Source: Vitreoscilla stercoraria DSM 513 (GTDB taxonomy: Bacteria; Pseudomonadota; Gammaproteobacteria; Burkholderiales; Neisseriaceae). From it: a stretch of DNA of 64,000 nt. This document shows positions 1 through 7,966 of this stretch, in pieces (the first letter of the stretch is position 1; each line of letters opens with the position of its first letter). A model generated the notes under the pieces. That model was not told where the DNA came from. It saw nothing but the letters and a program-made list of their open reading frames with translations, and did no database searches. The stretch is taken from positions 1-64,000 of the forward strand of contig NZ_KB908028.1 of NCBI RefSeq assembly GCF_000382305.1, given 5' to 3'. The translations under genes were made by a program, and so were the position numbers.

Positions 1-2
1 GT

Positions 3-809
3 GAAAAGAGCATAAGCGGCTATGTAGAGCGTGGCGGACGCTTTCAATGGCAAGCTGGACAAGAAACCCGTTTACCGTCCATTCCTGCCAATGCTGGCAA
101 AGGCTTGGGCGTTTTTGATACCTTACACGGCTTTGGCACAGGCAAAGACATGGCAGAGCACTTGAATGATGCCGTATTGCACAATTATGGCGGGGCGGGG
201 GTGGCGTTTGTTAAGTATATTTTGCAACATAGCGACCTTGTGACCGAATTGGCCAAGCAATATACCGACACATTCAAAGCCACACTGCCAAACATGGGTA
301 ATCAAGCTGGACGCATTGCAAACCGCTTTGCATTGGTGGCAGCTACCTTGATGCTGGCGATTGATGCCAAACTATTGCCCATGAGCCATGATGATGCAAT
401 GCAAAGCATTAAACAGTGTTTAAACGATTGGATTGCAAGAAGTGGCACAGGCAACTATGAAGAGAAGCGTATCATAGAACAAGCGTCTGTCTTTTTTGAG
501 CAAGCCGCCTACAATCGTTTTGTATCGCTGAATAGAGCCAACAACCACGAACATACACCGCCTAATTTTGCTGGCTTAAGAGAAGAACGGGGCGAAAAAG
601 CACCCATGTATTACGTTTTAACAGGTGTCTTTGATGCTGAAATTAGCCAAGACTTTGACCGCCATAAGGTGGTAACTGTACTGGACGGCATAGGCTGGCT
701 GATTGTGCCAAGTGGTAAACATAAAACCACAAGAAAGCGGTTTAACGGTGAGGTTAAGCGTTATTTTGTTTTTGAAGGTTCAGCACCGCCCGACCATGAA
801 GAAGAATAA
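3..809 (+). CDS. DUF927 family protein, C-terminal part (5' end outside the window)
   Basis: The frame is open from the first bases of the window, so the true start lies upstream and only the last ~268 residues are seen. The visible part, including the GFGTGKD region, an ARSGTGNYEE stretch and a C-terminal region ending in acidic residues, resembles the C-terminal half of DUF927 proteins. Those are primase/helicase-type proteins found in prophages, satellites and integrative elements. An apparent start at 105 (TTG) is internal and was not used. A terminator follows directly, then a long repeat-rich non-coding region. I infer a replication protein of the mobile element that ends near 4345. The family call is from recognition, not a search. 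Confidence 0.6.
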   Translation, partial: EKSISGYVERGGRFQWQAGQETRLPSIPANAGKGLGVFDTLHGFGTGKDMAEHLNDAVLHNYGGAGVAFVKYILQHSDLVTELAKQYTDTFKATLPNMGNQAGRIANRFALVAATLMLAIDAKLLPMSHDDAMQSIKQCLNDWIARSGTGNYEEKRIIEQASVFFEQAAYNRFVSLNRANNHEHTPPNFAGLREERGEKAPMYYVLTGVFDAEISQDFDRHKVVTVLDGIGWLIVPSGKHKTTRKRFNGEVKRYFVFEGSAPPDHEEE

Positions 810-816
810 AACAAGC

Positions 817-845
817 AACCGTCCACAATGGGCGGTTTTTTATTG
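817..845 (+). terminator. Intrinsic terminator after the DUF927 gene
   Basis: The arms AACCGTCC (817-824) and GGGCGGTT (830-837) pair over 8 bp with one G-U, with a 5-nt loop. A run of T follows. It lies 8 nt after the stop codon. Confidence 0.8.
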
Positions 846-889
846 CCGACTGTTTGCCGTCAATCAATGTTACACATGCGTAAAAAGTG

Positions 890-1146
890 GTGGTCACAGT
901 GGTCACAGTGGTCACACCTTATTAAAAAATAAACAATATCCTTACATATCAATATATTGAGAAATATCATTATTTTTTCACTGGCTAAATGAGTGGTCAC
1001 ACAGTGGTCACACAGTGGTCACAGATTTGGCAAGTGTGACCACTAAAATGAAAGTGTGACCACTAAATAAAAAATAGTGGTCACAGCTAAATCCTTTACT
1101 GGCAAGGCTTTCATGGGCGTGTGACCACTGTGACCACTGTGACCAC
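890..1146. repeat. Iteron-like array: 12 copies of GTGGTCAC
   Basis: GTGGTCAC occurs on the plus strand at 890, 899, 908 (period 9), 993, 1004, 1015 (period 11) and 1077. On the minus strand (GTGACCAC) it starts at 1036, 1056, 1121, 1130 and 1139. The outer triplets (890-915 and 1121-1146), with their A/T-rich flanks ending in ACAT-type sequence, form a large inverted repeat. Tandem and inverted 8-mers next to a primase/helicase-type gene suggest binding sites for a replication initiator or repressor. The short frames crossing it encode only repeat-derived GHSGHS or SQWSQW peptides and are not genes. Confidence 0.75.
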
Positions 1147-1222
1147 CACTTTTTTACACATATGCACATTGCTGCGAACTGGCAAGAGATAGCACCGACC
1201 AAAACAGCACTATGCTGGAATG

Positions 1223-1236
1223 TTTACAGGACGCTT
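1223..1236 (-). repeat. Single DUS-like word inside the mobile element
   Basis: TTTACAGGACGCTT is the reverse complement of the uptake-sequence word seen across the window. It is the only exact copy I see in the first 4.3 kb, against several per 5 kb elsewhere. That fits a recently acquired segment. Confidence 0.7.
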
Positions 1237-1471
1237 AAGCCAATGGATGAAATAAACCGCATACAGGCGATTTAAGGCAAAGCAATGGCAAAGTATCCCT
1301 GTACCAACAAAATGCGCCTTACTGCCTAAAATAGCCGCCCAGACACCATTATCAAAATGCCATCACAAGAGCAATGACACAGCAAAGGACGACATCGGTT
1401 ACTAATGTTTTAGTAGCCGCTTTCATAATAGAATGAAAAAAGGTTTTAACTGTCACAAAACTACATCTGTA

Positions 1472-1497
1472 TTTGCTCACCAAATTTGGTGAGCAAA
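1472..1497. promoter_or_regulatory. Perfect 26-bp palindrome, operator-like
   Basis: The half site TTTGCTCACCAAA (1472-1484) is followed immediately by its exact reverse complement (1485-1497). There is no loop and no T-run, so it reads as a site for a dimeric DNA-binding protein rather than a terminator. The partner protein is not in the window. Confidence 0.6.
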
Positions 1498-1593
1498 ATA
1501 ACATGGTTAACAGATGCCTACATCCAAGGCATATTTGTCATTCAATTGACTTGGCAGTAATGGCCATATATGGCAAATGTCAATTTCACCGCA

Positions 1594-2019
1594 GACCGTC
1601 AATTTGACGGTCATTATAGTGCCTATTAACACACTAGAAATCGCTACCGCGAACGCTAAAAATCGCTCTCCCGAAGTGAAGAAATCGCTCTCGGAAAACA
1701 CCAAAAAGGCAGCATATCGCTGACCGTCAAATTGACGGTCAACGGTAAAATCAATCGCTTGCAACATAAATATGTTTTTTGGGCTTACAGGGCTGCCACT
1801 TAAAGCCATACTTACCAAAACTAAAAGTGATTCATATAGAAACGACTAAAAGCCTTTATACACACGCGTATAAAACTTATAAAATGTTTGAATTCAGGTG
1901 TAAGAAAGCCATGTACCCTTTTCCCCAATTCTGAGGAAAACCTATAATCAATTGACCTCATGCTAGCTATGTGTGAAGCATTAAAATTATATGTTTTTCC
2001 GATACGTCAAATTGACGTA
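1594..2019. repeat. Three related palindromes, GACCGTCAA-N-TTGACGGTC
   Basis: Two full 19-bp copies lie at 1594-1612 and 1722-1740. A shorter copy, TACGTCAA-A-TTGACGTA, lies at 2003-2019. All share the CGTCAA-N-TTGACG centre with one central base. Repeated identical dyads in non-coding DNA suggest operators or centromere-like sites bound by one element-encoded regulator. Confidence 0.65.
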
Positions 2020-2325
2020 ACCCAATATCCACGCGCGTATGGAACTTATAAAAGTTTTGAATTCAACATATATTTTCATTTGGCCAATTGCCTGCACCTA
2101 CACATTCAGGAGTTGTGATATCACAATACCTTTGTTCATAAGAACACCCTTTTCACTGACTGATTGAGCCTCTCATGTGCGCGTATAGAACTTATAAAAT
2201 GTAGGAATTCATGGATCACTTCATATAGCTATTTCATGCCGATTTTGACCTATACCTATTTCACATCAAATTCATCCAAAACCCAATAACCACGCGCGTA
2301 TAGAACTTATAAAAGTTTGAGTTAG
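1861..2325 (+). repeat. Four ~36-bp direct repeats in non-coding DNA
   Basis: Copies start near 1861, 2029, 2176 and 2290. All carry CGTATRRAACTTATAAAA, and three continue to GAATTC about 36 nt from the start. The second and fourth also share a CCCAATA prefix. Starts are 168, 147 and 114 bp apart, and the intervening sequences differ. Two spacer palindromes stand out: TTGTGATATCACAA, and TGTTC/GAACA arms around ATAA. Spacing is too irregular and spacers too long for CRISPR. Repeated promoters, iterons or recombination sites are all possible. Confidence 0.65.
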
Positions 2326-2628
2326 CCCATCTTTAAATGGATTAAAAATCCAATGGCAAAGTATGAGTTTATTGGAGATCAAGATTTGACGATTTTTACT
2401 AAAAATTTAGTAAATGGCAGACCAACCAATGAATATCATATTTCGCAGGTATAGCTAAATTTTCTCTCTTTATTATGATTGCCTAGTTTTTAATTTTCAG
2501 TTAGCAAACAATAAAAAAGTAAATAATTCACTACTTAAATATATTATGATATAAGAATAATTAGGGTGCTTTTACGCAACATAATTTGTAAAAAGCTATT
2601 TCATTTTAAATACTTTAAGATACTTCAT

Positions 2629-4179
2629 ATGTCACAAAATTTATTTTTAGATGCATTAATCGGACGAGATGATTTCGAAATTCAAGATCAAGCTCAAATG
2701 TCTCAAGGACCACATAAAACTACTCTTGGATATAATGACTTTAGTATACCCGGCTTCTTTTTTGCCTCTTTAAGAAAACCAGATTTTCAACGAGAAACAA
2801 ATGAATGGGATGTAGAAAAGGTTAAAGACTTGGTCGCTAGCTTCCTTGATGGTGATTTAATCCCTGCAATTATTCTTTGGAAATATGCTGATAGCTATAC
2901 ATTTGTAATTGATGGGGCTCATCGCATAAGTGCTATAGCGGCGTGGGTTAATGATGATTATGGCGATGGTAAAATTTCTCGAAAATTTTTTGATAATGCG
3001 ATTCCAGAAGAACAAATAAAAATCGCAGTAAAGGCAAGAGAATTAATTAATAAAGAAATTGGCTCCTTTAAATCATTTGAAGATGCTTTATTTGACCAAG
3101 CAAATGCACCTAAACAAATTCAAAGTAGACTCAAAAATTTTGGCACCCGCGCTATTCAACTACAGTGGGTGGATGGGGATGCTAAAAAAGCTGAAGATAG
3201 TTTCTTTAAAATTAATCAAAAATCTACTCCAATTAGTGATACTGAGATGAGTATTCTCAAAACAAGGAGAAAACCTATCGGTTTATGTGCTAGAGCTATT
3301 TTAAGAGGGGGTCAAGGACATAGATATTGGGATAAATTTCAAGGAAAATCAGAAGAAATTAAAATTGAAGCTCAAGAAATCAACCAGCTTATTTTTCATC
3401 CAGCATTAGTTACTCCAATCAAAACTTTAGATTTACCTTTAGGTGGTAAAAATCATGCTAGCAATTCATTAAGTATGATATTCGACTTACTCACAACATT
3501 AAAAGTAGATGATAAAAATGATGATACTGATGGAACATTGACATTAAAAGCTTTAAAAGATATTAAAAAAATACTTAACGCTGTCAACTCAAATCATCCT
3601 TCTTCACTTGGATTACATCCAGCTATTTATATTTACAGTTCTATGGGGAATTTTCGAGTAAGCTCTTTTAATTCTATTATTGCCTTCACTAAATATTTAA
3701 TTGAGCAGAAAAAGCAGAAAAGCTTCACTGAGCATCGAGAAAACTTCGAAAAAGCCCTTTATTCTTCTGAACATATTATCCAACAAATTGGTCGAAAATC
3801 ACGTCAATCAAATAAAGCCATTGAACCACTTTTACATTTCTACATATATATTCTCGACTCCTTAGAGAAACAAATTTCTATTACAGATATTTTAGAAAAA
3901 GTTAATCAAAATCCAAATTTTCAATATATTATCCAAAACAGTATTCCCCAATTAGATAATGATTTTGAAATAGGTAATAGTTTTTCTAAAAGTATAAAGA
4001 GTGGAAGTTTTTTACGAGACGCCCTTCCAACTGCCGTAAGATGTAAAATCTGTAATGGAATACTTCATCAAAAATCAATTTCTATTGACCACATACAACG
4101 TAGGCAAGATGGAGGAAAAGGAGTTATTGATAATGCTCAGTTAACTCATCCATATTGCAATACAACTTATAAAAACTAA
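2629..4179 (+). CDS. DUF262 (ParB-like) and HNH nuclease fusion, probable defence cargo
   Basis: The protein has 516 residues if the ATG at 2629 is used. An upstream in-frame GTG at 2566 gives an unlikely basic extension. Residues ~35-110 resemble DUF262, with PDFQRE and a ParB-like DGAHRISAI motif in place of the commoner DGQ(Q/H)R. The extreme C-terminus carries an HNH-like zinc site: CKIC, then IDHIQRRQDGG, an N and HPYCN. DUF262 coupled to an HNH or DUF1524 nuclease is the layout of GmrSD-type and SspE-type anti-phage enzymes, so a single-protein defence nuclease is the best inference. The gene is markedly AT-rich compared with its chromosomal neighbours and sits at the element edge. It has no Shine-Dalgarno of note. 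Substrate and activity are not established. Confidence 0.7.
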   Translation: MSQNLFLDALIGRDDFEIQDQAQMSQGPHKTTLGYNDFSIPGFFFASLRKPDFQRETNEWDVEKVKDLVASFLDGDLIPAIILWKYADSYTFVIDGAHRISAIAAWVNDDYGDGKISRKFFDNAIPEEQIKIAVKARELINKEIGSFKSFEDALFDQANAPKQIQSRLKNFGTRAIQLQWVDGDAKKAEDSFFKINQKSTPISDTEMSILKTRRKPIGLCARAILRGGQGHRYWDKFQGKSEEIKIEAQEINQLIFHPALVTPIKTLDLPLGGKNHASNSLSMIFDLLTTLKVDDKNDDTDGTLTLKALKDIKKILNAVNSNHPSSLGLHPAIYIYSSMGNFRVSSFNSIIAFTKYLIEQKKQKSFTEHRENFEKALYSSEHIIQQIGRKSRQSNKAIEPLLHFYIYILDSLEKQISITDILEKVNQNPNFQYIIQNSIPQLDNDFEIGNSFSKSIKSGSFLRDALPTAVRCKICNGILHQKSISIDHIQRRQDGGKGVIDNAQLTHPYCNTTYKN

Positions 4180-4246
4180 GTAATGTTTTATTTACTATTT
4201 CATATAAGTTATTTATCAAAATTATAATTATCTTCACATTTTAATT

Positions 4247-4268
4247 TTGGGGGCAAAATTGGGGGCAA
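4247..4268 (+). repeat. Tandem TTGGGGGCAA direct repeat beside the attachment site
   Basis: Exact 10-bp copies at 4247-4256 and 4259-4268, period 12, lie about 65 bp inside the presumed attachment site. The position fits arm-type integrase binding sites. The integrase itself is not in the window. Confidence 0.5.
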
Positions 4269-4321
4269 GATAAAAACTGATTTCAAACTTTAATTATATA
4301 AATCAATATATTAAATATAAA

Positions 4322-4345
4322 GTACGAAAGACCCCGCCTCCACCA
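4322..4345 (+). other. Probable attachment site: 3' end of a tmRNA (ssrA) gene
   Basis: CCCCGCCTCCACCA at 4332-4345 has the form of the acceptor 3' strand plus CCA of a tmRNA whose 5' end begins GGGGGC, as I recall for Neisseria ssrA. The preceding GTACGAAAG resembles a decayed T-loop. No tmRNA body precedes it, so this is read as the duplicated attachment end left by integration into ssrA. The functional gene should lie on the far side of the element, outside the window. A tRNA 3' end is the alternative. Confidence 0.55.
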
Positions 4346-4357
4346 AATGCAGTAATC

Positions 4358-4393
4358 AAGGGTTATCAGTTATGCTGGTAGCCCTTGTTTTTA
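4358..4393 (+). terminator. Terminator following the tmRNA-like end
   Basis: AAGGGTTA (4358-4365) pairs with TAGCCCTT (4379-4386), 8 bp with one G-U, followed by GTTTTTATT. Its place just after the CCA end fits the terminator of the original RNA gene. Confidence 0.65.
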
Positions 4394-4757
4394 TTGGGTT
4401 TCAGGCTAATTTCACACGCTGGAATGTTCTGCAATATGCTGGACTGCGCATCAAGTTTAGGGTAACAGACAACAAATACCCTATAAACTTATCATAAATT
4501 AAAATTATTAGGGTAACTTGTTCAAAGCCTTACCACATGCACAATGGCAAAGTATCGGACTGGAGATGACCCCATACTGATTATAAAATTATCAATATAA
4601 ATAATGCTGCTATTCCTAAAAAGAGATAACAGCATTATTTGATGAGGCTTGTTTTATAGATTCAGGACAACAAACTGAGATATAAGTGCTAAACTTTTTT
4701 ACTTAAATTCCTAGTCCCTGACCCTCTTCCTTAAAAACAAATCAAAAAATCCATCAC
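4393..4757. other. Non-coding stretch between attachment site and rhlE
   Basis: No gene is seen. It contains the third CAATGGCAAAGTAT copy, a GCTGGAATGTT word shared with 1214, two AGGGTAAC words, and the hairpin at 4599-4640. It may be a remnant of an older related insertion at the same site. Confidence 0.4.
4599..4640 (-). terminator. Hairpin downstream of rhlE
   Basis: AAATAATGCTG (4599-4609) and CAGCATTATTT (4630-4640) form an 11-bp stem with a 20-nt loop. It lies downstream of the minus-strand rhlE. The T-run on that strand is weak. Confidence 0.5.
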
Positions 4758-6203
4758 TTACTTAGACTTAGGTCGAGCATGAGTGGTTTTGGCAGTATGA
4801 CGACGCTGATGCGGCGTGCCATCTTTTGCTGGCTTCGAACGAGTTTGAGAAACGCTGACTGCTGCCCGTTTGTGGCTTTCGCTACGCTCTCCCTCACGCT
4901 TAGAAGTCACACCATCTTTTTTAAGCGTGTTTGGTTTTTTAGCATGACGAGGTGTTCGTGGTTTTTGTTCAGTAACATTCTCACGCTCAACAACATGATG
5001 GTTTTCTTTCGGCTGCTTTAATTTTTTTGGTTTTTTTGGCTTACGAGGACGAGAAATAGGCAAAGCCACTTGTGGCTTGAAGCCTTGTAACTCACGACGC
5101 TCAATGATATTACCAATCAAACCTTCAATACCTTCTAAATCTTCCAGCTCTTCCGCACATACCAAAGAAATGGCTTCACCACTGGCACCTGCACGACCTG
5201 TACGACCAATACGGTGAACATAATCAGCGGCTACATTTGGCAATTCAAAATTGACAACATGTGGCAACTGTTCAATGTCTAAGCCACGTGCAGCAATATC
5301 GGTTGCCACCAAGACACGAATATCACCGCTTTTAAATTCTGCTAAGGCACGAGTACGAGCGCCTTGGCTTTTATTACCATGAATGGCCATAGCGGTAATG
5401 CCTTCTTCATTCAGATAAGTTGCCAAACGGTTGGCACCATGTTTGGTGCGCATAAATACCAAGACTTGCTGCCACTGATTGGTCTGCAATAAATTGGCCA
5501 ACATCGCTGGCTTGCGTTTTTTATCCGCAGGAATCACCCACTGCGCTACCGTATGAGCAGTGCTGTTTCGTGGACTGACGTCAATTTCGATTGGGTCATG
5601 TACCAAAGCACGAGCCAAATCCCGAATTTCTGATGAAAATGTTGCTGAAAATAATAAGTTTTGACGCTGATTCGGCAGCAAAGCCAAAACCTTTTTAATG
5701 TCATGAATAAAACCCATATCGAGCATACGATCGGCTTCATCCAACACTAAAAATTCTACTTGATCAAAACGCACTGCATTTTGTTGGTACAAATCCAGCA
5801 AGCGGCCTGGACATGCCACCAACACATCCACGCCTCGACGCAATGCACGCATTTGCGGATTGATACTCACGCCGCCATAAACCACAGCCGCTTTTAAATC
5901 TAAGTACTTGCTATATGCGGTGACATTTTCACCAATTTGTGCAGCCAACTCACGCGTTGGTGTTAATACCAACGCGCGGCAACGATTGGCATGAGCAGGT
6001 TGTCCATCTAATAAGCGTTGTAACATAGGCAAAGTAAAACCAGCCGTTTTACCTGTGCCTGTTTGGGCTGCTGCCATCACATCTCGCCCCGCAATGATGG
6101 CAGGAATCGCCTCAGCTTGTACGGGAGAGGGTGTGGTATAACCTTGTTCAGAAACCGCGCGCAAGATAGGTTCGGCAAGGCCGAGTTCAGAGAATTGAGT
6201 CAT
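4758..6203 (-). CDS. rhlE: DEAD-box ATP-dependent RNA helicase RhlE
   Basis: RhlE-type helicases unwind short RNA duplexes in the cytoplasm during ribosome assembly and RNA decay. The 481-residue form starting MTQFSELGL at 6203 is preferred to a TTG 20 codons upstream, because the Q-motif region should be near the N-terminus. Core motifs appear in order: AQTGTGKT (~46-53), PTRELAAQ (~82), DEAD (~150), SAT (~183) and HRIGRTGR (~327). The last ~110 residues are a basic, disordered tail rich in K, R and P, usual for RNA-binding extensions. The gene stands alone, facing the attachment site. Confidence 0.93.
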   Translation of the reverse strand: MTQFSELGLAEPILRAVSEQGYTTPSPVQAEAIPAIIAGRDVMAAAQTGTGKTAGFTLPMLQRLLDGQPAHANRCRALVLTPTRELAAQIGENVTAYSKYLDLKAAVVYGGVSINPQMRALRRGVDVLVACPGRLLDLYQQNAVRFDQVEFLVLDEADRMLDMGFIHDIKKVLALLPNQRQNLLFSATFSSEIRDLARALVHDPIEIDVSPRNSTAHTVAQWVIPADKKRKPAMLANLLQTNQWQQVLVFMRTKHGANRLATYLNEEGITAMAIHGNKSQGARTRALAEFKSGDIRVLVATDIAARGLDIEQLPHVVNFELPNVAADYVHRIGRTGRAGASGEAISLVCAEELEDLEGIEGLIGNIIERRELQGFKPQVALPISRPRKPKKPKKLKQPKENHHVVERENVTEQKPRTPRHAKKPNTLKKDGVTSKREGERSESHKRAAVSVSQTRSKPAKDGTPHQRRHTAKTTHARPKSK

Positions 6204-6616
6204 TAATTTGGTATCTATGGTAGTGCTGACTGAAGAGCAATGTAGGATGGTGCCAGCTACCAAAACTACTGAATGTTGAAATTCAACAAAGGCATGGACT
6301 GTACTGGAAACCCTTTAAAGCGTCCAGTAAAGAGACCAATAAAACCATATGATGTATCTTAGCGGCCTGTAAACTATTTATGAGCAAAGCTTCAATCCGC
6401 TCACACCAATACACTATAAATATTCATCAGATTCCAATTCAATATTCAAGCATCATGGTTTGATTGAGTGAATCAGCATGCATCTTACACATACTTCACC
6501 ATATTTTACTTTTAACTTGGCTTATAAAAAATCTGAAAGACAAGAAGATTTTATATTGAGCCGCTAACACAGCAATGTTACATTGCCGCCATCTTAATCA
6601 TGGCAAAAGAGACATC
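6204..6616. other. Intergenic region between divergent rhlE and NERD gene
   Basis: About 410 bp without a gene. It must carry both promoters. A degenerate uptake-like word (GCGTCCAGTAAAG, about 6318) and an AGCGGCCTGTAAA word (about 6361) are present. Nothing else stands out. Confidence 0.4.
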
Positions 6617-7273
6617 ATGTTGACTGACCATCTTCTTTCTAGCTTATCCATTGCTTTTATCATCATTTTGGTTCTGCTCATCTGCATGACCATCTTCAAA
6701 AAAATCAAATCGCCTGCTGGTAAAGGTGCCATAGGCGAAAATTTATTAAAATTACATTTACGTAAGCTTGGCACTAAAAAATACCAAGTTCTCAACAATG
6801 TGACTTTACCTACCGACGATGGCACGACCCAAATCGACCATATTGTTTTAAGCCCTTTTGGATTGTTTGTCATTGAAACCAAAAACATGCAAGGTTGGAT
6901 TTTTGGCGAGTCACATCAAGCCCAATGGACACAAAAGTTTCCCACTCAATCCTTTTCATTTCAAAATCCCTTGCGCCAAAATTACAAACACACACAAACA
7001 TTGATTGAAAGCCTTAATTTAAAGCCCTCTACCGTCCACTCCATCATTGCATTTCACGAAAAAGCCAAATTTAAACAGCCTCGTATTCAAAATGTTTTGT
7101 ATTTTAATGAAGTGGTTTCTTATATTCAGCAACATCAAAAAACAGTATTTTCAACCGCAGAAATATCCGCCATACACCATAAAATACAGGCAATAAGAAA
7201 ACCCAATACCCGTAAAACTCAAAATGACCACATTCAACATTTAAAAAACAAACATACACCCAAAAAGCCTTAA
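6617..7273 (+). CDS. Membrane-anchored NERD (nuclease-related) domain protein
   Basis: The 218-residue protein starts at the ATG at 6617 behind AAAAGAGAC. An earlier in-frame ATG at 6575 lacks a ribosome site. Residues ~5-27 form one hydrophobic segment (LSIAFIIILVLLIC). A NERD domain follows: GAIGENLL, then TQIDHIVLSPFGLFVIE and TKNMQGWIFG, with the conserved E, D and E-x-K residues of the restriction-endonuclease-like fold. The C-terminus is lysine-rich. NERD domains are thought to act on nucleic acids, but substrates are rarely known. It appears monocistronic. Confidence 0.8.
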   Translation: MLTDHLLSSLSIAFIIILVLLICMTIFKKIKSPAGKGAIGENLLKLHLRKLGTKKYQVLNNVTLPTDDGTTQIDHIVLSPFGLFVIETKNMQGWIFGESHQAQWTQKFPTQSFSFQNPLRQNYKHTQTLIESLNLKPSTVHSIIAFHEKAKFKQPRIQNVLYFNEVVSYIQQHQKTVFSTAEISAIHHKIQAIRKPNTRKTQNDHIQHLKNKHTPKKP

Positions 7274-7326
7274 CACAATATTTAAAGCAACGCCTTTATC
7301 CAGTCTTGCCACAATCAATGCCTATG

Positions 7327-7374
7327 GATAGAACATCATCTATTTCACAAAGTGAAACCAGATGTTGTTCTATC
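7327..7374. repeat. 48-nt long hairpin after the NERD gene
   Basis: GATAGAACATCATCT (7327-7341) and AGATGTTGTTCTATC (7360-7374) pair over 15 bp with one mismatch. An inner TTTCAC/GTGAAA stem extends it. No T-run follows, so it may be an RNA processing or stabilising hairpin rather than an intrinsic terminator. The rest of 7274-7589 is AT-rich and empty. Confidence 0.5.
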
Positions 7375-7589
7375 TATATCAAATCCAAAATCCATTCATA
7401 TATTGAAATATTTAATTCAAAACAATCTATTCTAAATAAAATATAAAATTTCAAAAAAATTTTCATATTTGCAAGATAAAATCATAAAACCACCAATTAA
7501 CCAATATAACGTATCTATTCTATTTACAAAAATACTCATTTGTAATATATTTATAACATATCAACAATTCCACATTATAAAAATCCATC

Positions 7590-7862
7590 ATGAAATTTTT
7601 AGTTTTAGTACCGATGCTTTTGGCATCCGCATCATTGATTGCAGCACCGATTACCTCTAACAGCAGCAGCAATGATTGGTCCAAAGCTTCAGCATCTGAA
7701 CGCTCAGAATATGCCAAATATGTTATCAAAAGCTTAGACGGTAAATACCAAGCAGAGACTTTGATTAGCTGCATCACCAAAGACTTTACAGATTCTCGTA
7801 ACCAAGTATTCAAAATCAGTAAAATTGCAGGTGGTTGTCATACCAATTTATCTGCAAAATAA
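7590..7862 (+). CDS. Small exported protein, unknown function
   Basis: The 90-residue product begins with a clear signal peptide (MKFLVLVPMLLASASLIAA, cleavage near A-P at 19-20). A serine-rich, mildly charged mature part of ~70 residues contains two cysteines (SCITKD and GGCHTN) that could form a disulfide in the periplasm. I do not recognise the family. A good terminator follows at once, and the frame is better than chance because of the signal sequence. No partner gene is adjacent on the same strand. Confidence 0.65.
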   Translation: MKFLVLVPMLLASASLIAAPITSNSSSNDWSKASASERSEYAKYVIKSLDGKYQAETLISCITKDFTDSRNQVFKISKIAGGCHTNLSAK

Positions 7863-7880
7863 ATTGACTCAATGCATGCC

Positions 7881-7905
7881 ACCTACTTAACAGGTGGTAT
7901 TTTTT
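7881..7905 (+). terminator. Terminator of the small exported protein gene
   Basis: CCACCT and AGGTGG arms enclose a 7-nt loop and are followed by TATTTTTTTA. Confidence 0.75.
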
Positions 7906-7919
7906 TATGCTTAATAACA

Positions 7920-7948
7920 AAAAAATCCCACCGATTTGAGATGGGATT
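7920..7948 (-). terminator. Terminator of the class III aminotransferase gene
   Basis: ATCCCA (7925-7930) and TGGGAT (7942-7947) form the stem. Read on the minus strand the hairpin is followed by a run of T. Confidence 0.7.
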
Positions 7949-7966
7949 CATATCAATCTAAATAGT

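Larger units (their letters stand above)
810..2628. other. Long repeat-rich non-coding region of the mobile element
   Basis: About 1.8 kb separates the DUF927 gene from the next convincing start. No frame here has a plausible start, ribosome binding site and protein-like composition. The minus-strand frame at 1507-1818 runs through the palindromes and looks spurious. The stretch holds the iteron array, the 26-bp palindrome, the three CGTCAA dyads and the four long direct repeats. That density suggests an origin or a partition/regulatory region. Confidence 0.55.
1283..4555 (+). repeat. Dispersed 14-bp repeat CAATGGCAAAGTAT (three copies)
   Basis: Exact copies lie at 1283-1296, 2351-2364 and 4542-4555; the interval given spans them. 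The first and third are each preceded by a shared GCTGGAATGTT word (about 1214 and 4419). The third lies beyond the tmRNA-like end at 4345. This suggests that 4393-4757 contains a remnant of a related element. Confidence 0.6.

Noticed and set aside
890..1146. CRISPR-like repeats
   Set aside because: The unit is only 8 bp, spacing is 9 or 11 bp or irregular, orientation is mixed and there are no unique spacers or cas genes.
1507..1818. Minus-strand 103-codon frame in the mobile element
   Set aside because: It reads through the regulatory palindromes, has no ribosome site and no recognisable protein features.
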